Positions 1 to 7,870 of a stretch of DNA of 19,484 nt are shown here, piece after piece. Each line of letters opens with the position of its first letter. Position 1 is the stretch's first letter. This DNA is from Jimgerdemannia flammicorona (Eukaryota > Mucoromycota > Endogonomycetes > Endogonales > Endogonaceae): assembly GCA_003990745.1 (NCBI GenBank), contig RBNI01002153.1:1-19484 (forward strand). Direction: 5' to 3'. The notes beneath the pieces were generated by a model. That model made no database searches. It was not told the origin of the DNA and saw only the letters and a program-made list of their open reading frames with translations. The translations under genes and the position numbers were made by a program.

Positions 1-255
1 TTTTTTATAGTCACTTGGACTCCATCCTTTATTAATACACCTGTCTATCCTCTATATACTACACAGTATCCCACCCCTAACCAATCCCCCTAGGGGGCCC
101 CTCTCCCCCCACTCTCTCTTGGTGAAAGACTACTTTATCCAATACTATCTCTACCTGCCCACTACTCTGGCCACAGATCTCTTCCACCAGACATCAATGT
201 TGCCCACTCTGGAGACTCCACCCAATCCACCACCCAGTCAATAGATCTCCCAACA
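1..255 (-). mobile_element. Inverted 3'-end fragment of a LINE-type retrotransposon
   Basis: Read on the minus strand, this stretch resembles the last ~250 bp of the plus-strand LINE that follows. It has the same G/purine-rich composition, matching blocks (for example around the words CTGGTGGA and GAGAG...AGGGG...GTT), and ends in the identical 20 bases found at 1985-2004, including the start of the A tail. The inner edge lies just before the reverse transcriptase frame opens near 258. I read it as the truncated 3' end of a second copy in opposite orientation. The alternative is one element with long imperfect terminal inverted repeats. The left edge is the window edge, so its flank cannot be inspected. 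Confidence 0.6.
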
Positions 256-257
256 AT

Positions 258-539
258 CTGCAAAGAGATCCTTTGTCACCCATCTTATATGCCCTTTCCT
301 TGGAGCCTCTATTGGACTGGATCAGATATCAAATTGGGGGTTTGGACATTCTAGGAATTAATTGGAAAGTGGGGGCCTTTGCAGATGATATGGTGGTTGG
401 ACTGAGTTCATTGGAGGATATAGAGGAATTAAAGAGGTTGGTGAAATGGTATAAGAGGGGCTCTAGTTCTAAACTCAACTGGTACAAATGTAAGACTTTG
501 GTGCTAGGGGGCAGAATAGTTGGTAGTGATATGATTTGA
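258..539 (+). pseudogene. Reverse transcriptase fragment (LINE RT palm motifs)
   Basis: The open frame starts with QRDPLSPILYALSLEPLLDW, the conserved PLSP block of LINE reverse transcriptases. It continues to AFADDMVVGLS at about 376-405, the catalytic box with two aspartates (ADD form). It then gives a GSSSKLNW..K block, the usual S-x-KLN-x-x-K motif that follows. The frame stops at TGA 537-539, where an intact LINE would continue. No start codon of its own is credible, because the sequence enters the domain in mid-fold right at the junction with the inverted fragment. RNA-templated DNA synthesis is the family function. This copy lacks most of the domain and cannot be active. Confidence 0.75.
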
Positions 540-1388
540 ACAGTGGTGCCAGCCAGAGATCCAGTTTATTACCTGGAGATCTACTTCTTAGTGTATGGGT
601 CTCTCCTGCCCTGTGCTTAGTGGGAATAGTGACTTCTGATATGGGAAAATATGCTCTTATAGTGGGGAGATTGACATATATCCTTGGCAGGAAGGGTGAT
701 AGTGCTGAATATATATTGGCTGCTGAAGCTGTAATATGTGGGTTATTATCTAGACTTCCCAGCATGAGTGGTCAGACAACTGCTAAAGATGGCAAGATCA
801 TGGATCTGGGCTAGAAAGTGAAGTCAGATAGGTTGGGAGGTTCTGACCCTACCTGTGGACAAAGTCAGACTAGGTGTGGTGGACTTTACCAAATACCTTC
901 ATTGCTTGAGAGCATGGTGGCTGAAGAGGGCAAGTAAGTTGAGGGACCAGGAGTGGGTTCCACTTATGCAGAGGGTATAGGAGGCCCAGTATTTCCCCTG
1001 TGGGGCATCTGGCGATCTGCTTGCAATAGTGGCCCTAGATAGGAGTAAGAGGATGTAGTATAAGGGCTTTTGGTAGAGAGTGGTAGATGGCATAAGGAGA
1101 ATTGAACTTTGGTAATAGGGAGATGAGAGGGAGATAGATTGGAGACCACAGATATAGAGATGGGACAGGTTACTACTGGGCAGTGCTTTGGTGGAAAATT
1201 TCCAGCTTAGTGATGGAATGGATTATATATAGGGCTTAGGGAGGGACCTATGACCTGAAGCATGGCAGAGGATGGGGATTGGTGAGGAGTGGGACTGAAA
1301 TAGTATTTAGCTTTGGAGCAAGCAGATGATATGGTGGCTTTCCCCCAAGTTCTGAGTGGCTTGGTGGTAGTTTCTAAGGCAGAATATA

Positions 1389-1808
1389 ATGTTGAACTAT
1401 CAGTCTGGGTACTTGGTGGTGGATGGCAAGTTTGAGTATAAGGAATGTATGGATGTTGGACAGGAGGGAGGAGTGGTACAAATGCCTGAACACTGGCTTA
1501 GCAAGTGTGATGTCTTAGGGGAATTTTGGTACTGCATTGTAGGCCAGTTAGGTCTCCAAGCCCTGGTGGGGGGGGAAGGGGGGAGATGGGGAGACCTTTG
1601 CCAAAGGCTAGTAGGAGGAGTTGGGGATGAATGGCTGACCCTGGGTTGGGTGCTGGCAATTTGGGTTGGGCTGGCTGGACATTGGTTACATGTATTTGAG
1701 GAGGGCCAGCCAGTTGGGATTGGGTCTAGGGTGGTATGGTGGGAATGGTTATTACTGGACATTTTGAATGGCTGGTGGAGAGGGTGGGGACCAGGTGGGG
1801 GGAGCTGA
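1389..1808 (+). pseudogene. LINE ORF2 C-terminal remnant with zf-RVT-like block
   Basis: A 139-codon open frame rich in Gly and Trp. Its first third reads ECMDVGQEGG...QMPEHWLSKCDVLGEFW, which resembles the zinc-binding block at the C-terminus of LINE proteins (C-x-x-C, then E-x-x-x-H-x-x-x-x-C). The second cysteine of the first pair is replaced by valine. The rest, up to 1808, is G/W-rich translation of the purine-rich 3' region and may not have been coding. It lies downstream of the RT fragment on the same strand and just before the A tail, as expected for ORF2. An independent gene is unlikely. Confidence 0.5.
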
Positions 1809-1984
1809 CAGAGTTTGGGGAATTGTATTTGCTGAAAAAGTGGAGGGAGGATTCAGGTGGTGGGTGACTGGGTTATCCTCTGACAGGGAGGGATAGAGGG
1901 TGGAGAGAGAGATCCAAGGGGTATCAGTTGAGGGGATGCAGGTGAAATTGTATTATTATTTATAGATTGAGGTAATAAAGGGAA

Positions 1985-2008
1985 GTCCAAGTGACTATAA
2001 AAAAAAAA
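1985..2008 (+). repeat. LINE 3' terminus: 20-bp inverted repeat plus A tail
   Basis: The bases GTCCAAGTGACTATAAAAAA (1985-2004) are the exact reverse complement of window positions 1-20, and the A run continues to 2008. This fixes the 3' end of the plus-strand LINE and shows the same terminus is present in opposite orientation at the window start. Confidence 0.85.
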
Positions 2009-2149
2009 TATACTGTCTCCATCCTCCCTCCACAAAGAATCATTCACATATCTCTGGATCGCGGCCTTTCGGATGGCATGCTTGACGTTTCGGCGAATTG
2101 CGTTCAGAGAGTGGGGTAGTGGTCGTTTTCGTTGTGGGATATAATCATC
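2009..2149 (-). other. Possible host exon broken by the LINE insertion
   Basis: Read on the minus strand from 2149, one frame stays open for about 46 codons until it runs into the LINE A tail. Its peptide includes PHSLNAIRRNVKHAIRKAAI and then QRYVNDSLWREDGDS, with a normal amino-acid mix and a basic helix-like centre. A splice acceptor CCCCAG lies directly before the GAT at 2149, preceded by a CTAAC branch-like word. No family is recognised. It could be the internal or last exon of a gene whose remainder lies outside the window or was destroyed. It could equally be a chance frame. Confidence 0.25.
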
Positions 2150-2782
2150 CTGGGGAAGACTGTGTTGTTAGATTTGATCACGGACGTGTGCCTGCATAAT
2201 TTGTGTTGGCCGTTTTATTAGTGTCTTCCTCGAGGCCCTTCGATAGGATAACGTGGCGCCCGTACTTGGCTATAGTGTTAGTAAAAATGCTGTATATATA
2301 AATTGTGGTCGCGCGTTAGGATGATAAAGAGAGAATTCGGTGAGGAATCGGCCATTTTTCGAGCTTAACAGGTTCACTTGTGACACGATAGGGCCACAAC
2401 ACATACCACCTCGCTGTAAATATGACACCACGTACTACCAAAGCCTAAGGAAATGCGTCGATACCACTTTTAAAAGTTATTCAGTTCATTCACACATGGG
2501 ATTGTTCGAAACAAACCCAGTAATATTTATTGTTGTAAAAGGCGCAGAAACTCAACTGTATATCAGAAGTGCGTGAATCACGGTGATCTTGATCGAGTTG
2601 AATATCTCATTATAACTGGGATAAAATTGCTACACCAAAATTTCTTCCTCGCCGAAATTCACCTCTCTATCAACGAGTACCGGCGTTCTCGGAAATAACG
2701 CCGAAACCACATGAGATGTATTTCCTAAACTGCCTTGTCTGCATTTATTAGAAGCAGGATAAGTTCAATTCAAGTGAACAAT
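2150..2782. other. Intergenic, no supported gene; one hairpin
   Basis: Moderate GC, unique-looking sequence. The only long open frame (2340-2576, plus) lacks an ATG and resembles nothing known to me. A short perfect inverted repeat, CGGCGTT at 2682-2688 and AACGCCG at 2697-2703, could form a small hairpin. Nothing else is supported. Confidence 0.4.
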
Positions 2783-2956
2783 ATGTATTTATTTCACAAG
2801 ATACAGGGCAAGTATGACAAGGCTAAGCTGCTGTATCCCGGAATACTAGCCATCAATGAGAAGGTGTACAAACTGAATTTTATCAACCTGACCATACTCT
2901 ATGAGATATTGGACAAAAGTGATGAGAGCTGGCGGATTTCTATACTTCTAAAATAA
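2783..2956 (+). pseudogene. Tetratricopeptide repeat (TPR) relic
   Basis: The frame encodes IQGKYDKAKLLYPGILAINE, then KVYKLNFINLTILYEILDK. This matches the pattern of fungal kinesin-light-chain-like TPR units (GKYDEAE-x-LY-x-R-A-L-A-I-x-EKVLG...NNLA-x-LYE). About one and a half repeats remain; the usual HPDT-containing stretch between the helices is deleted. There is no start codon or flanking domain. In fungi such repeats often sit at the C-terminus of NB-ARC or similar NLR-like proteins, but no such domain is visible here. I regard it as a dead fragment next to the inverted pseudogene at 3044. Confidence 0.5.
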
Positions 2957-3043
2957 ATAAGTAAATAATATTTATAATATATAAGTAATATATTTCTATA
3001 GAATACACAATTATATAGCAGCTGTATATTGTGACAACTAGGT

Positions 3044-4000
3044 ACAACGCACTCCACAAATCCTCACTCCATAAGCAGTGGATGGGACGATAAGCAGGAT
3101 TGTTGAAAATACATTGCAGCCTTTTCAATAAAATGTTTACCACATCTTACCACTGCGTTGAGGTTCATTTAGCGATGTGGAGGGAGGGTAATGTCTGTAT
3201 CGTCCTGCTGAGATAGTCATGGACGCGAGCAGGGAACCTGCGATTCGTTGTGTCACAGATCTTGTAGACGTTGTGGTAGAACCACAGGAAATGCCCAGGT
3301 TTGTCTTCGAACTCCTGAAGCATCTGCTTTGTAATGGCAAACCTTCCGCAATCACGGTTCTTCTGTTGGAATTTGTACTTTTCGTTGTCGAGGTGTTTGA
3401 ACCATGCGATATCTAAAGCTTTCGATGTGAGATTACTTATCCAGTCCCGGATATTGAATCCGTGATGGTGGGATATTCTAAGTTTGATCGAATCGTTGTA
3501 GTTGGTGGCGGTACTCCTGGGAACTTGTTCGGTGTAGATGATCCCTTGGAAAGCAATGCCGCGGAAGCGGCCAAATAGGAATCGCCAGAGAAATCCGTTA
3601 TGACGAATTTTCATCAGCAGGAAACGACCAAGGATTATTTCCGGCTCCGGTCTGCTGTCAGCGCTTTTCAGACATCCTTGTCCCCGATGTAGCTGGCGGG
3701 AGGGTTGGGAAAGACCGTAGGAATCATCAAAGCAGTGAGAGCTCTGGTTTCTGTCCCGCTGGAAGAATTGTTTGATTTCGGAAAGCCTGAGAATTTTGAG
3801 AATAATGTTCAGGATGCGCGGGAAAATGACCAAATCGACTTTTTGGATGGATTTGAAAAAATCGCGGATTGATTCGGCTTGGCCTTCGGTATCTTCGTGG
3901 TTTGCGAAGAATTGATGTCATCTCAGCAACAAGCTGTCATCTGCATGGAGTAAGAGCTTGTGAGCTCGATGACGACCGATGGGTATGGTAATGTTCTCTT
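3044..4000 (-). pseudogene. Decayed paralogue of the 4521-5792 gene, divergent orientation
   Basis: Translation of the minus strand (long open piece 3165-3833, then 3044-3143) aligns along most of the intact protein. Shared blocks include SSHCFDDSYG, EPEIILGRFLLM, KNRDCGRFAI, PARVHDY and PAYRPIHCLWSE. Lesions visible by comparison are a deletion of about 20 bp that removes the start codon region near 3980, loss of about 12 residues after GRFR, loss of the residues around SEIK, a TGG-to-TGA stop just after HIAK, and loss of the last ~65 codons at 3044. Similarity also continues a little upstream of the missing start. Many differences are transitions. The family is unrecognised; this copy is not functional as a full-length protein. 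Confidence 0.8.
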
Positions 4001-4104
4001 GGGATGCTACGAGTGAAAGATTTTCCATTTGAAACCGAATCCCGACCATATTAAAATATTTCCTTTAAGTTTTCTCTAGTCGGTTTAATGTAGCAGACGT
4101 TCCA

Positions 4105-4146
4105 CAATTGGGTGTACCAATTTATGTGTGCGTGGTGACCCAATTG
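4105..4146. repeat. Short inverted repeat (CAATTGGGT arms)
   Basis: CAATTGGGTGTACC (4105-4118) faces GGTGACCCAATTG (4134-4146) with one mismatch or indel, giving a hairpin with a 15-base loop. It lies in the shared intergenic region of the divergent gene pair. A role is not evident. Confidence 0.5.
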
Positions 4147-4252
4147 GATCATGTGATAATAAAAGGCTAATCGTAATCATCGCTTTCCGCGGGTGGCTTA
4201 TTGTCAGTCAGCCATTGATAGCCATTGATGGACGTGGTTGGCCACACAGAAA

Positions 4253-4392
4253 GCGGCTTCTAGCCAATAGCACGGGTGACGGCTCCTACTACCCCAGGTG
4301 ACGGCAAACTACTACCCTAGGTGATGGCTACTACCGGTAGGAACCATCAGGGTCGGAACCATCAATTAGAAGCCGTCAAGGTAGGAGCCGCC
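4253..4392. repeat. Foldback repeat cluster upstream of the 423-residue gene
   Basis: Three imperfect direct units beginning GGTGACGGC or GGTGATGGC start at 4275, 4297 and 4320 and end in CTACTACC. They face three units in reverse orientation (GGTAGGAACCATCA, GGTCGGAACCATCA, then AGAAGCCGTCAAGGTAGGAGCC). The centre is the palindrome CTACCGGTAG at 4331-4340. CGGCTTCTA near 4254 pairs with TAGAAGCCG near 4367, and CGGCTCCTAC with GTAGGAGCCG at 4381. The whole block can fold on itself as a cruciform. It may be a small foldback (MITE-like) element or a promoter structure; no coding potential. Confidence 0.65.
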
Positions 4393-4396
4393 TATA

Positions 4397-4430
4397 CTGC
4401 GGTCGAGATTTGTATTGCAAGCGACCGCAG
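4397..4430. promoter_or_regulatory. Perfect 9-bp hairpin just upstream of the TATA-like box
   Basis: CTGCGGTCG (4397-4405) and CGACCGCAG (4422-4430) are perfect inverted arms separated by 16 bases. The site lies 10 bp before a TATAAAT box. GC-rich inverted half-sites of this kind are typical of dimeric fungal transcription-factor sites (for example CGG-containing Zn2Cys6 sites), but the protein is unknown. Confidence 0.35.
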
Positions 4431-4439
4431 CACGTCAGG

Positions 4440-4447
4440 TTATAAAT
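4440..4447 (+). promoter_or_regulatory. TATA-like box for the 423-residue gene
   Basis: TTATAAAT lies about 75 bp before the ATG at 4521, a usual distance in fungi. Similarity to the inverted pseudogene fades in this neighbourhood, so the decayed copy does not keep the box. Confidence 0.4.
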
Positions 4448-4520
4448 GGAATAAAAATTAGACATCATTCACCCACAGTATCCCCAGTATCCCGAGAGAA
4501 CATTATCACACCCATTGATC

Positions 4521-5792
4521 ATGACATCACTACCTCCATCTGTCGTTATCGAGCTCGCAAGGTCCAACTCCAGTTTAGCAGACGACAGCTTGTTGCGGAG
4601 ATGGCAGCAATTCCTCACAAGTCACGAAGATATCAATCGCCCAGCCGAATCAATCCACGATTTTTTCAAATCCATCCAAAAAGTCGATTTGGCCATTTTC
4701 CTGCGCCGCCTGAACATTATTCTCGAAATTCTCAAGCTTTCCGAAATCAAACTGCATCCAAGGAATATTTCTGTCACCAACTCGGAGGAAGACAGGAAAT
4801 TCTTCCTGCTGTACAGAAACAAGAGCTCTCACTGCTTTGACGATTCCTACGGGTTTTCCCAACCCACCTTCTATGTAAATCCGGTGCAAGGACGTCTGAA
4901 AAACGCCGAGAGCGAACCGGAGCCAGAAATTATCTTAAGTCGCTTCCTGCTGATGGAAATTCGTCGTGACAGTTTTCTCTGGCGATTCCTGTTTGGCTGC
5001 TTCCGCGAAGATGACTACTTACTGGCCATGCTCGATTGCAGCATCGCCTTCCAAGGGATCCTCTACATCGGCTATGGACAAGATCCCGGGGGTACCGCCA
5101 ACAGCTACAATGATCCCATCAAGTTTAGGATATTCCGTCGTCATGGATTCAATACCCAGGGCTGGATAAGTAATTTCAAATCGAAAGCCTCAGACGTCGC
5201 CTGGTTCGACTACCTTGACTACGAAAAGTACAAAGCCCAACAGAAGAACCGTGATTGCGGAAGGTTTGCCATCTCAAAGCAGACGCCTCAGGGGTTCGAA
5301 GACAAACCTGGACATTTCCTGTCCCTCTACCACAACGTCTACAAGATCCGCGACACGAAGAATCGCAAGTACCCTGCTCGCGTCCATGACTATCACAGCA
5401 GGATGGTGCAAACCATACCCTCTCTCCACATTGCCAAATGGACCCCAACGCAGTGGCAAGACGTGGTAAACATTCCGTTGAAAAGGCTACAACGTATGCT
5501 TGATAATCCTGCTTATCGTCCCATCCACTGTCTGTGGAGTGAGAATTTGTGGACTGCGTTGTCGGCGGATTTCAATGCCACGGAAGACCAGCAGAAGATG
5601 GGCGAACAAATCAAACTTATCAAAGCTTTACGGGACGATTTCGATGGGAGCATCGAAGTCTTCCGAGCGTATGCACGGGAATGGGAAACGCGCCCGATGC
5701 TCCATATTCATCGGAAGTATGAAGTGTTGGGTTCAGCGTCAGCGGGCCAACTCCCAGTAGATCCAAGGTGCGCGATTAAGCAGAAATGGTAG
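4521..5792 (+). CDS. Unrecognised 423-residue fungal protein, intact copy
   Basis: A single uninterrupted frame with normal codon use runs from ATG 4521 to TAG 5790-5792. I chose this ATG because it is the first in frame; the open frame extends only two codons further upstream. I do not recognise the family. There is no signal peptide or membrane segment. The protein is rich in aromatic and charged residues: FFKSIQKVDLAIFLRRLNII near residue 50, KSSHCFDDSYGFSQP near 100, EPEPEIILSRFLLMEIRRDS near 135-155, DCGRFAISK near 245, PARVHDYHSRMVQTIPSLHI near 290, and AYRPIHCLWSENLWTAL near 340. The C-terminal part is charged and helical-looking. A decayed inverted paralogue lies upstream, so the family has duplicated locally. 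A soluble protein is likely; its function is unknown. Confidence 0.8.
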   Translation: MTSLPPSVVIELARSNSSLADDSLLRRWQQFLTSHEDINRPAESIHDFFKSIQKVDLAIFLRRLNIILEILKLSEIKLHPRNISVTNSEEDRKFFLLYRNKSSHCFDDSYGFSQPTFYVNPVQGRLKNAESEPEPEIILSRFLLMEIRRDSFLWRFLFGCFREDDYLLAMLDCSIAFQGILYIGYGQDPGGTANSYNDPIKFRIFRRHGFNTQGWISNFKSKASDVAWFDYLDYEKYKAQQKNRDCGRFAISKQTPQGFEDKPGHFLSLYHNVYKIRDTKNRKYPARVHDYHSRMVQTIPSLHIAKWTPTQWQDVVNIPLKRLQRMLDNPAYRPIHCLWSENLWTALSADFNATEDQQKMGEQIKLIKALRDDFDGSIEVFRAYAREWETRPMLHIHRKYEVLGSASAGQLPVDPRCAIKQKW

Positions 5793-6507
5793 TCGCGTTG
5801 CAGTTATTATATGAGTTGTGACGAATTGTGCATCGACCTGTGGAAGACAACCTATGAAATAATTTCGTTTTAACACTGTAACTTTATGTGAACTAGGTAT
5901 TACCTATAGATAGGATAAGTTCGTATATTTCTATATAAATACATCAGTGGGAGAAATTATCCATAATGATACGAATGTTGAAAATAAAGATTTTTAAAAA
6001 CATATTATTTTATAATAATATCTGAGGGTAAAAAACTTCTGATGTTTCGCGAGGACTGGTTTTGCGTGGCAGGAAATCAGTGTCTTTACTTATTCATGCG
6101 CAGCAGTACTATGCATGTTCGGCACTTCATATATATCGGGAATTCTCTTCGATGAATATTTTTCCATCTCGTTTTCCCGACAGAAATGGGCACTTTTTGG
6201 AGGCTCTTTACACGGAAAACAACGACGGCAGTGGTCAACTTATATTGATGAAGATAACATTCGTCCATGCTGATCATCTCGAGTTTTTGGATTCCAAACA
6301 ATTTGGATTTTGACCATATTTTAAATTTAGGATAATGCATGTGAATTTTCCAAGGCTTAGAAAGACAAAACCCGAAATTACGATAGGGACAATCAGAACT
6401 TTATAAGGGCGGAAAGGAGCAATTAATGTTTTTTACAAAACTTTATCTGAACACTGGGGAGAGTGCCGAGTATCCGTAATTACTCCGGTAATTCCACAAC
6501 AGGAATC
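5793..6507. other. 3' flank and intergenic, no supported gene
   Basis: AT-rich sequence follows the stop codon, with an AATAAA at 5983-5988 that could serve 3'-end processing about 190 bp downstream. Two overlapping open frames of about 84 codons lie on opposite strands at 6062-6340. Neither resembles a known protein, and I do not call either. Confidence 0.4.
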
Positions 6508-7150
6508 GTCGTCGGAATTGCTGAATTTCATATATTTTGGGGGCCTTCGAGAACATTCGCCGGTTTGCGAATTTTGCTAGCTGAAGCTGCCTAACGAAAC
6601 CCGGCTCTGGCTATCATTATCACCGTACACCAATTGGCAACGACCATCATGTCAGTAATAAAATATTTCGAGTTTCATATACATCGCGGGCTGAAGAAAA
6701 AGATTTAGACGGCGACCGAACTTTGGTTGACTATTTTACGACGTAATCGCCTAGGGATCCCCATATGGCCAATGGCCAACTGGCCAGCTAGCCAATCCAT
6801 AAATTTAAGGCCGAGCCACCCTGTCTCAGCCTTAAATTTACAGCCAACTGGTCAAGTGGCATTTATAAAATTTGGAAATCAAAACAGCCAAATAAGGCCT
6901 GGCCACTTGGACCCTGGCCATATAGCCAGCCATCTGGGATCCCTACTCGCGACGCTGCGGCCCTCTGCAGACTTACAATATTGATGTGGCAACTCCCTCA
7001 GTAATATATTTTCGTATCAGTTGACTTCGCTCGACAAATAGTCATGTTAAAATATTTGGGGATACCAAAACTTCATTGTATTCGATGAAACCGAACAAAC
7101 TAAAGTGTGACAACTACTGAGGATTAGATGCAGATATAAAAATCTTGAGC
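6508..7150. repeat. Duplicated flank, copy 1 (3' end and downstream of the ubiquitin-fusion gene)
   Basis: This stretch matches 8814-9215 in the same orientation, in blocks: TCGGAATTGCTG...ATATATTTTGGGGG, GAACATTCGCCGGT, CTGGCTAT..TTATCACC, ACACCAATTGGC, TGGCAACTCCCTCAGTAATATATTT, CAGTTGACTT, and the region around the gene's stop codon. Copy 1 carries extra sequence (about 6650-6950) that copy 2 lacks, including the foldback element at 6754-6943. Confidence 0.65.
6754..6943. mobile_element. 190-bp foldback MITE-like element flanked by TA
   Basis: The ends are GGGATCCCCATATGGCCA on the left and, in reverse complement, GGGATCCCAGATGGC...TATATGGCCA on the right. TA directly flanks both ends (6752-6753 and 6944-6945), as in Tc1/mariner-type target duplications. 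Inside is a perfect 12-bp inverted pair, TAAATTTAAGGC (6800-6811) and GCCTTAAATTTA (6829-6840), and repeated TGGCCA palindromes. There is no transposase. The duplicate flank at 8814-9215 lacks this segment, which supports insertion. The terminal word GGGATCCC is itself a palindrome, so the strict terminal match is weaker than it looks. Confidence 0.6.
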
Positions 7151-7870
7151 CTTGACCAACCAACGGTACCACTCACATCCTCATCAAAAACGTGATAAGC
7201 ATTCCCAGCATATTTCCAGTCACAACTTTCATCACTGGGCGCGACACCACCACCGGGAACCTTTCTTCCACTGAATTTCCACCAAGTATTGGCAAAGGCA
7301 CACGTAAGAGGCTCGACGAACGCGGAGCAAACTGGACACTTGCATTTGTGCTGGTCTTCGATGAAGTCAAAGTCACGCTGACCCCAATTGACGATTACGC
7401 GCCGGTTATAGGCCTTGCAGGACGAGCTTTTGCATATTCCTATATATGAAAAAGGCAATGTGCATTCAATTACAAAATACGTCGAATGTTTTCTTTATAG
7501 CAGTAGAGTTTAGTCACAAGATTGTCTCACCTTCCAAATTCAAACCATTACAAGCTCTCCGCCAATCCGGACCATCCGAGCTCCATTCATGTCGTTTATA
7601 TCCTGAGGTGTTGGTCAAATCCACGAATTGTGGCGCCAAAAAGCCGCCTCGTAGGCGTAATACCAAATGCAAAGTTGACTCCTTCTGAACATTGTAGTCG
7701 CTAAGTGTACGCGTTTCTTCAAGTTGCTGGCCGGCGAAAATGAGTTTCTGTTGGTCGGGAGGGATACCTTCCTTATCTTGGATCTTCTCCTTGACCTTAA
7801 GTATGGTATCCTTTGATTCGGTATCAATGACGACGTTTTTACCCGTTAGGGTTTTGACAAAAATCTTCAT
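7114..7870 (-). CDS. Ubiquitin fused to a cysteine-rich C-terminal domain (two exons)
   Basis: Exon 1 is 7870-7531 and exon 2 is 7439-7114, joined by a 91-base GT-AG intron (donor GTGAGA, acceptor TATATAG). The split glycine codon gives [11 protein letters not shown], and the product is 221 residues. Residues 1-76 are ubiquitin, ending LRLRGG, with Leu8, Ile44, His68 and Val70 kept. Position 48 is Gln, not Lys. Lysines 6, 11, 27, 29, 33 and 63 remain. Residues 12-25 diverge from the canonical sequence. Residues 77-221 form an acidic/aromatic tail with cysteines at 107, 116, 121, 146, 148, 151, 160 and 186 (KCKCPVC, TCAF..TWW), probably zinc-binding. I recall similar tails on ubiquitin fusions in other fungi and protists, but cannot verify this. 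Ubiquitin hydrolases would be expected to cut after Gly76. An upstream ATG at 7975 is in frame, but [11 protein letters not shown] is the ubiquitin start. Confidence 0.85.
7440..7530 (-). other. Intron of the ubiquitin-fusion gene
   Basis: Donor GTGAGA begins at 7530 and acceptor TATATAG ends at 7440. Splicing leaves phase 1 on both sides and joins two segments of the same cysteine-rich domain. Reading through without splicing hits TGA within a few codons. Confidence 0.8.

Larger units (their letters stand above)
256..2008 (+). mobile_element. Degenerate LINE-type (non-LTR) retrotransposon, 5'-truncated
   Basis: The segment begins inside the reverse transcriptase and ends with an A tract at 1999-2008, the polarity of a non-LTR retrotransposon. 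The order seen is RT motifs (258-539), then a post-RT region near 840-1100 whose reading gives pieces such as LGVVDFTKYLHCLRAWWLKR and GFW.RVVDGIRR, typical of the LINE ORF2 C-terminal part. A zinc-finger-like H...C block follows near 1450-1545, then a G-rich 3' region and the A tail. Endonuclease, gag-like ORF1 and the first RT motifs are absent. The frame is broken by many stops and shifts, so the copy is dead. The clade (Tad-like or other) is not resolved. Confidence 0.75.

Noticed and set aside
1400..1762. 120-codon minus-strand Ser/Pro/Thr-rich frame
   Set aside because: It is the complement of the purine-rich LINE 3' region; composition alone explains the open frame.
4415..4840. 141-codon plus-strand frame overlapping the start of the 423-residue gene
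   Set aside because: Its similarity to a frame in the decayed paralogue is only the shadow of nucleotide homology; the main frame is far longer and holds the conserved blocks.
6062..6340. Two overlapping ~84-codon frames on opposite strands
   Set aside because: Neither has a recognisable domain, splice context or neighbour support.
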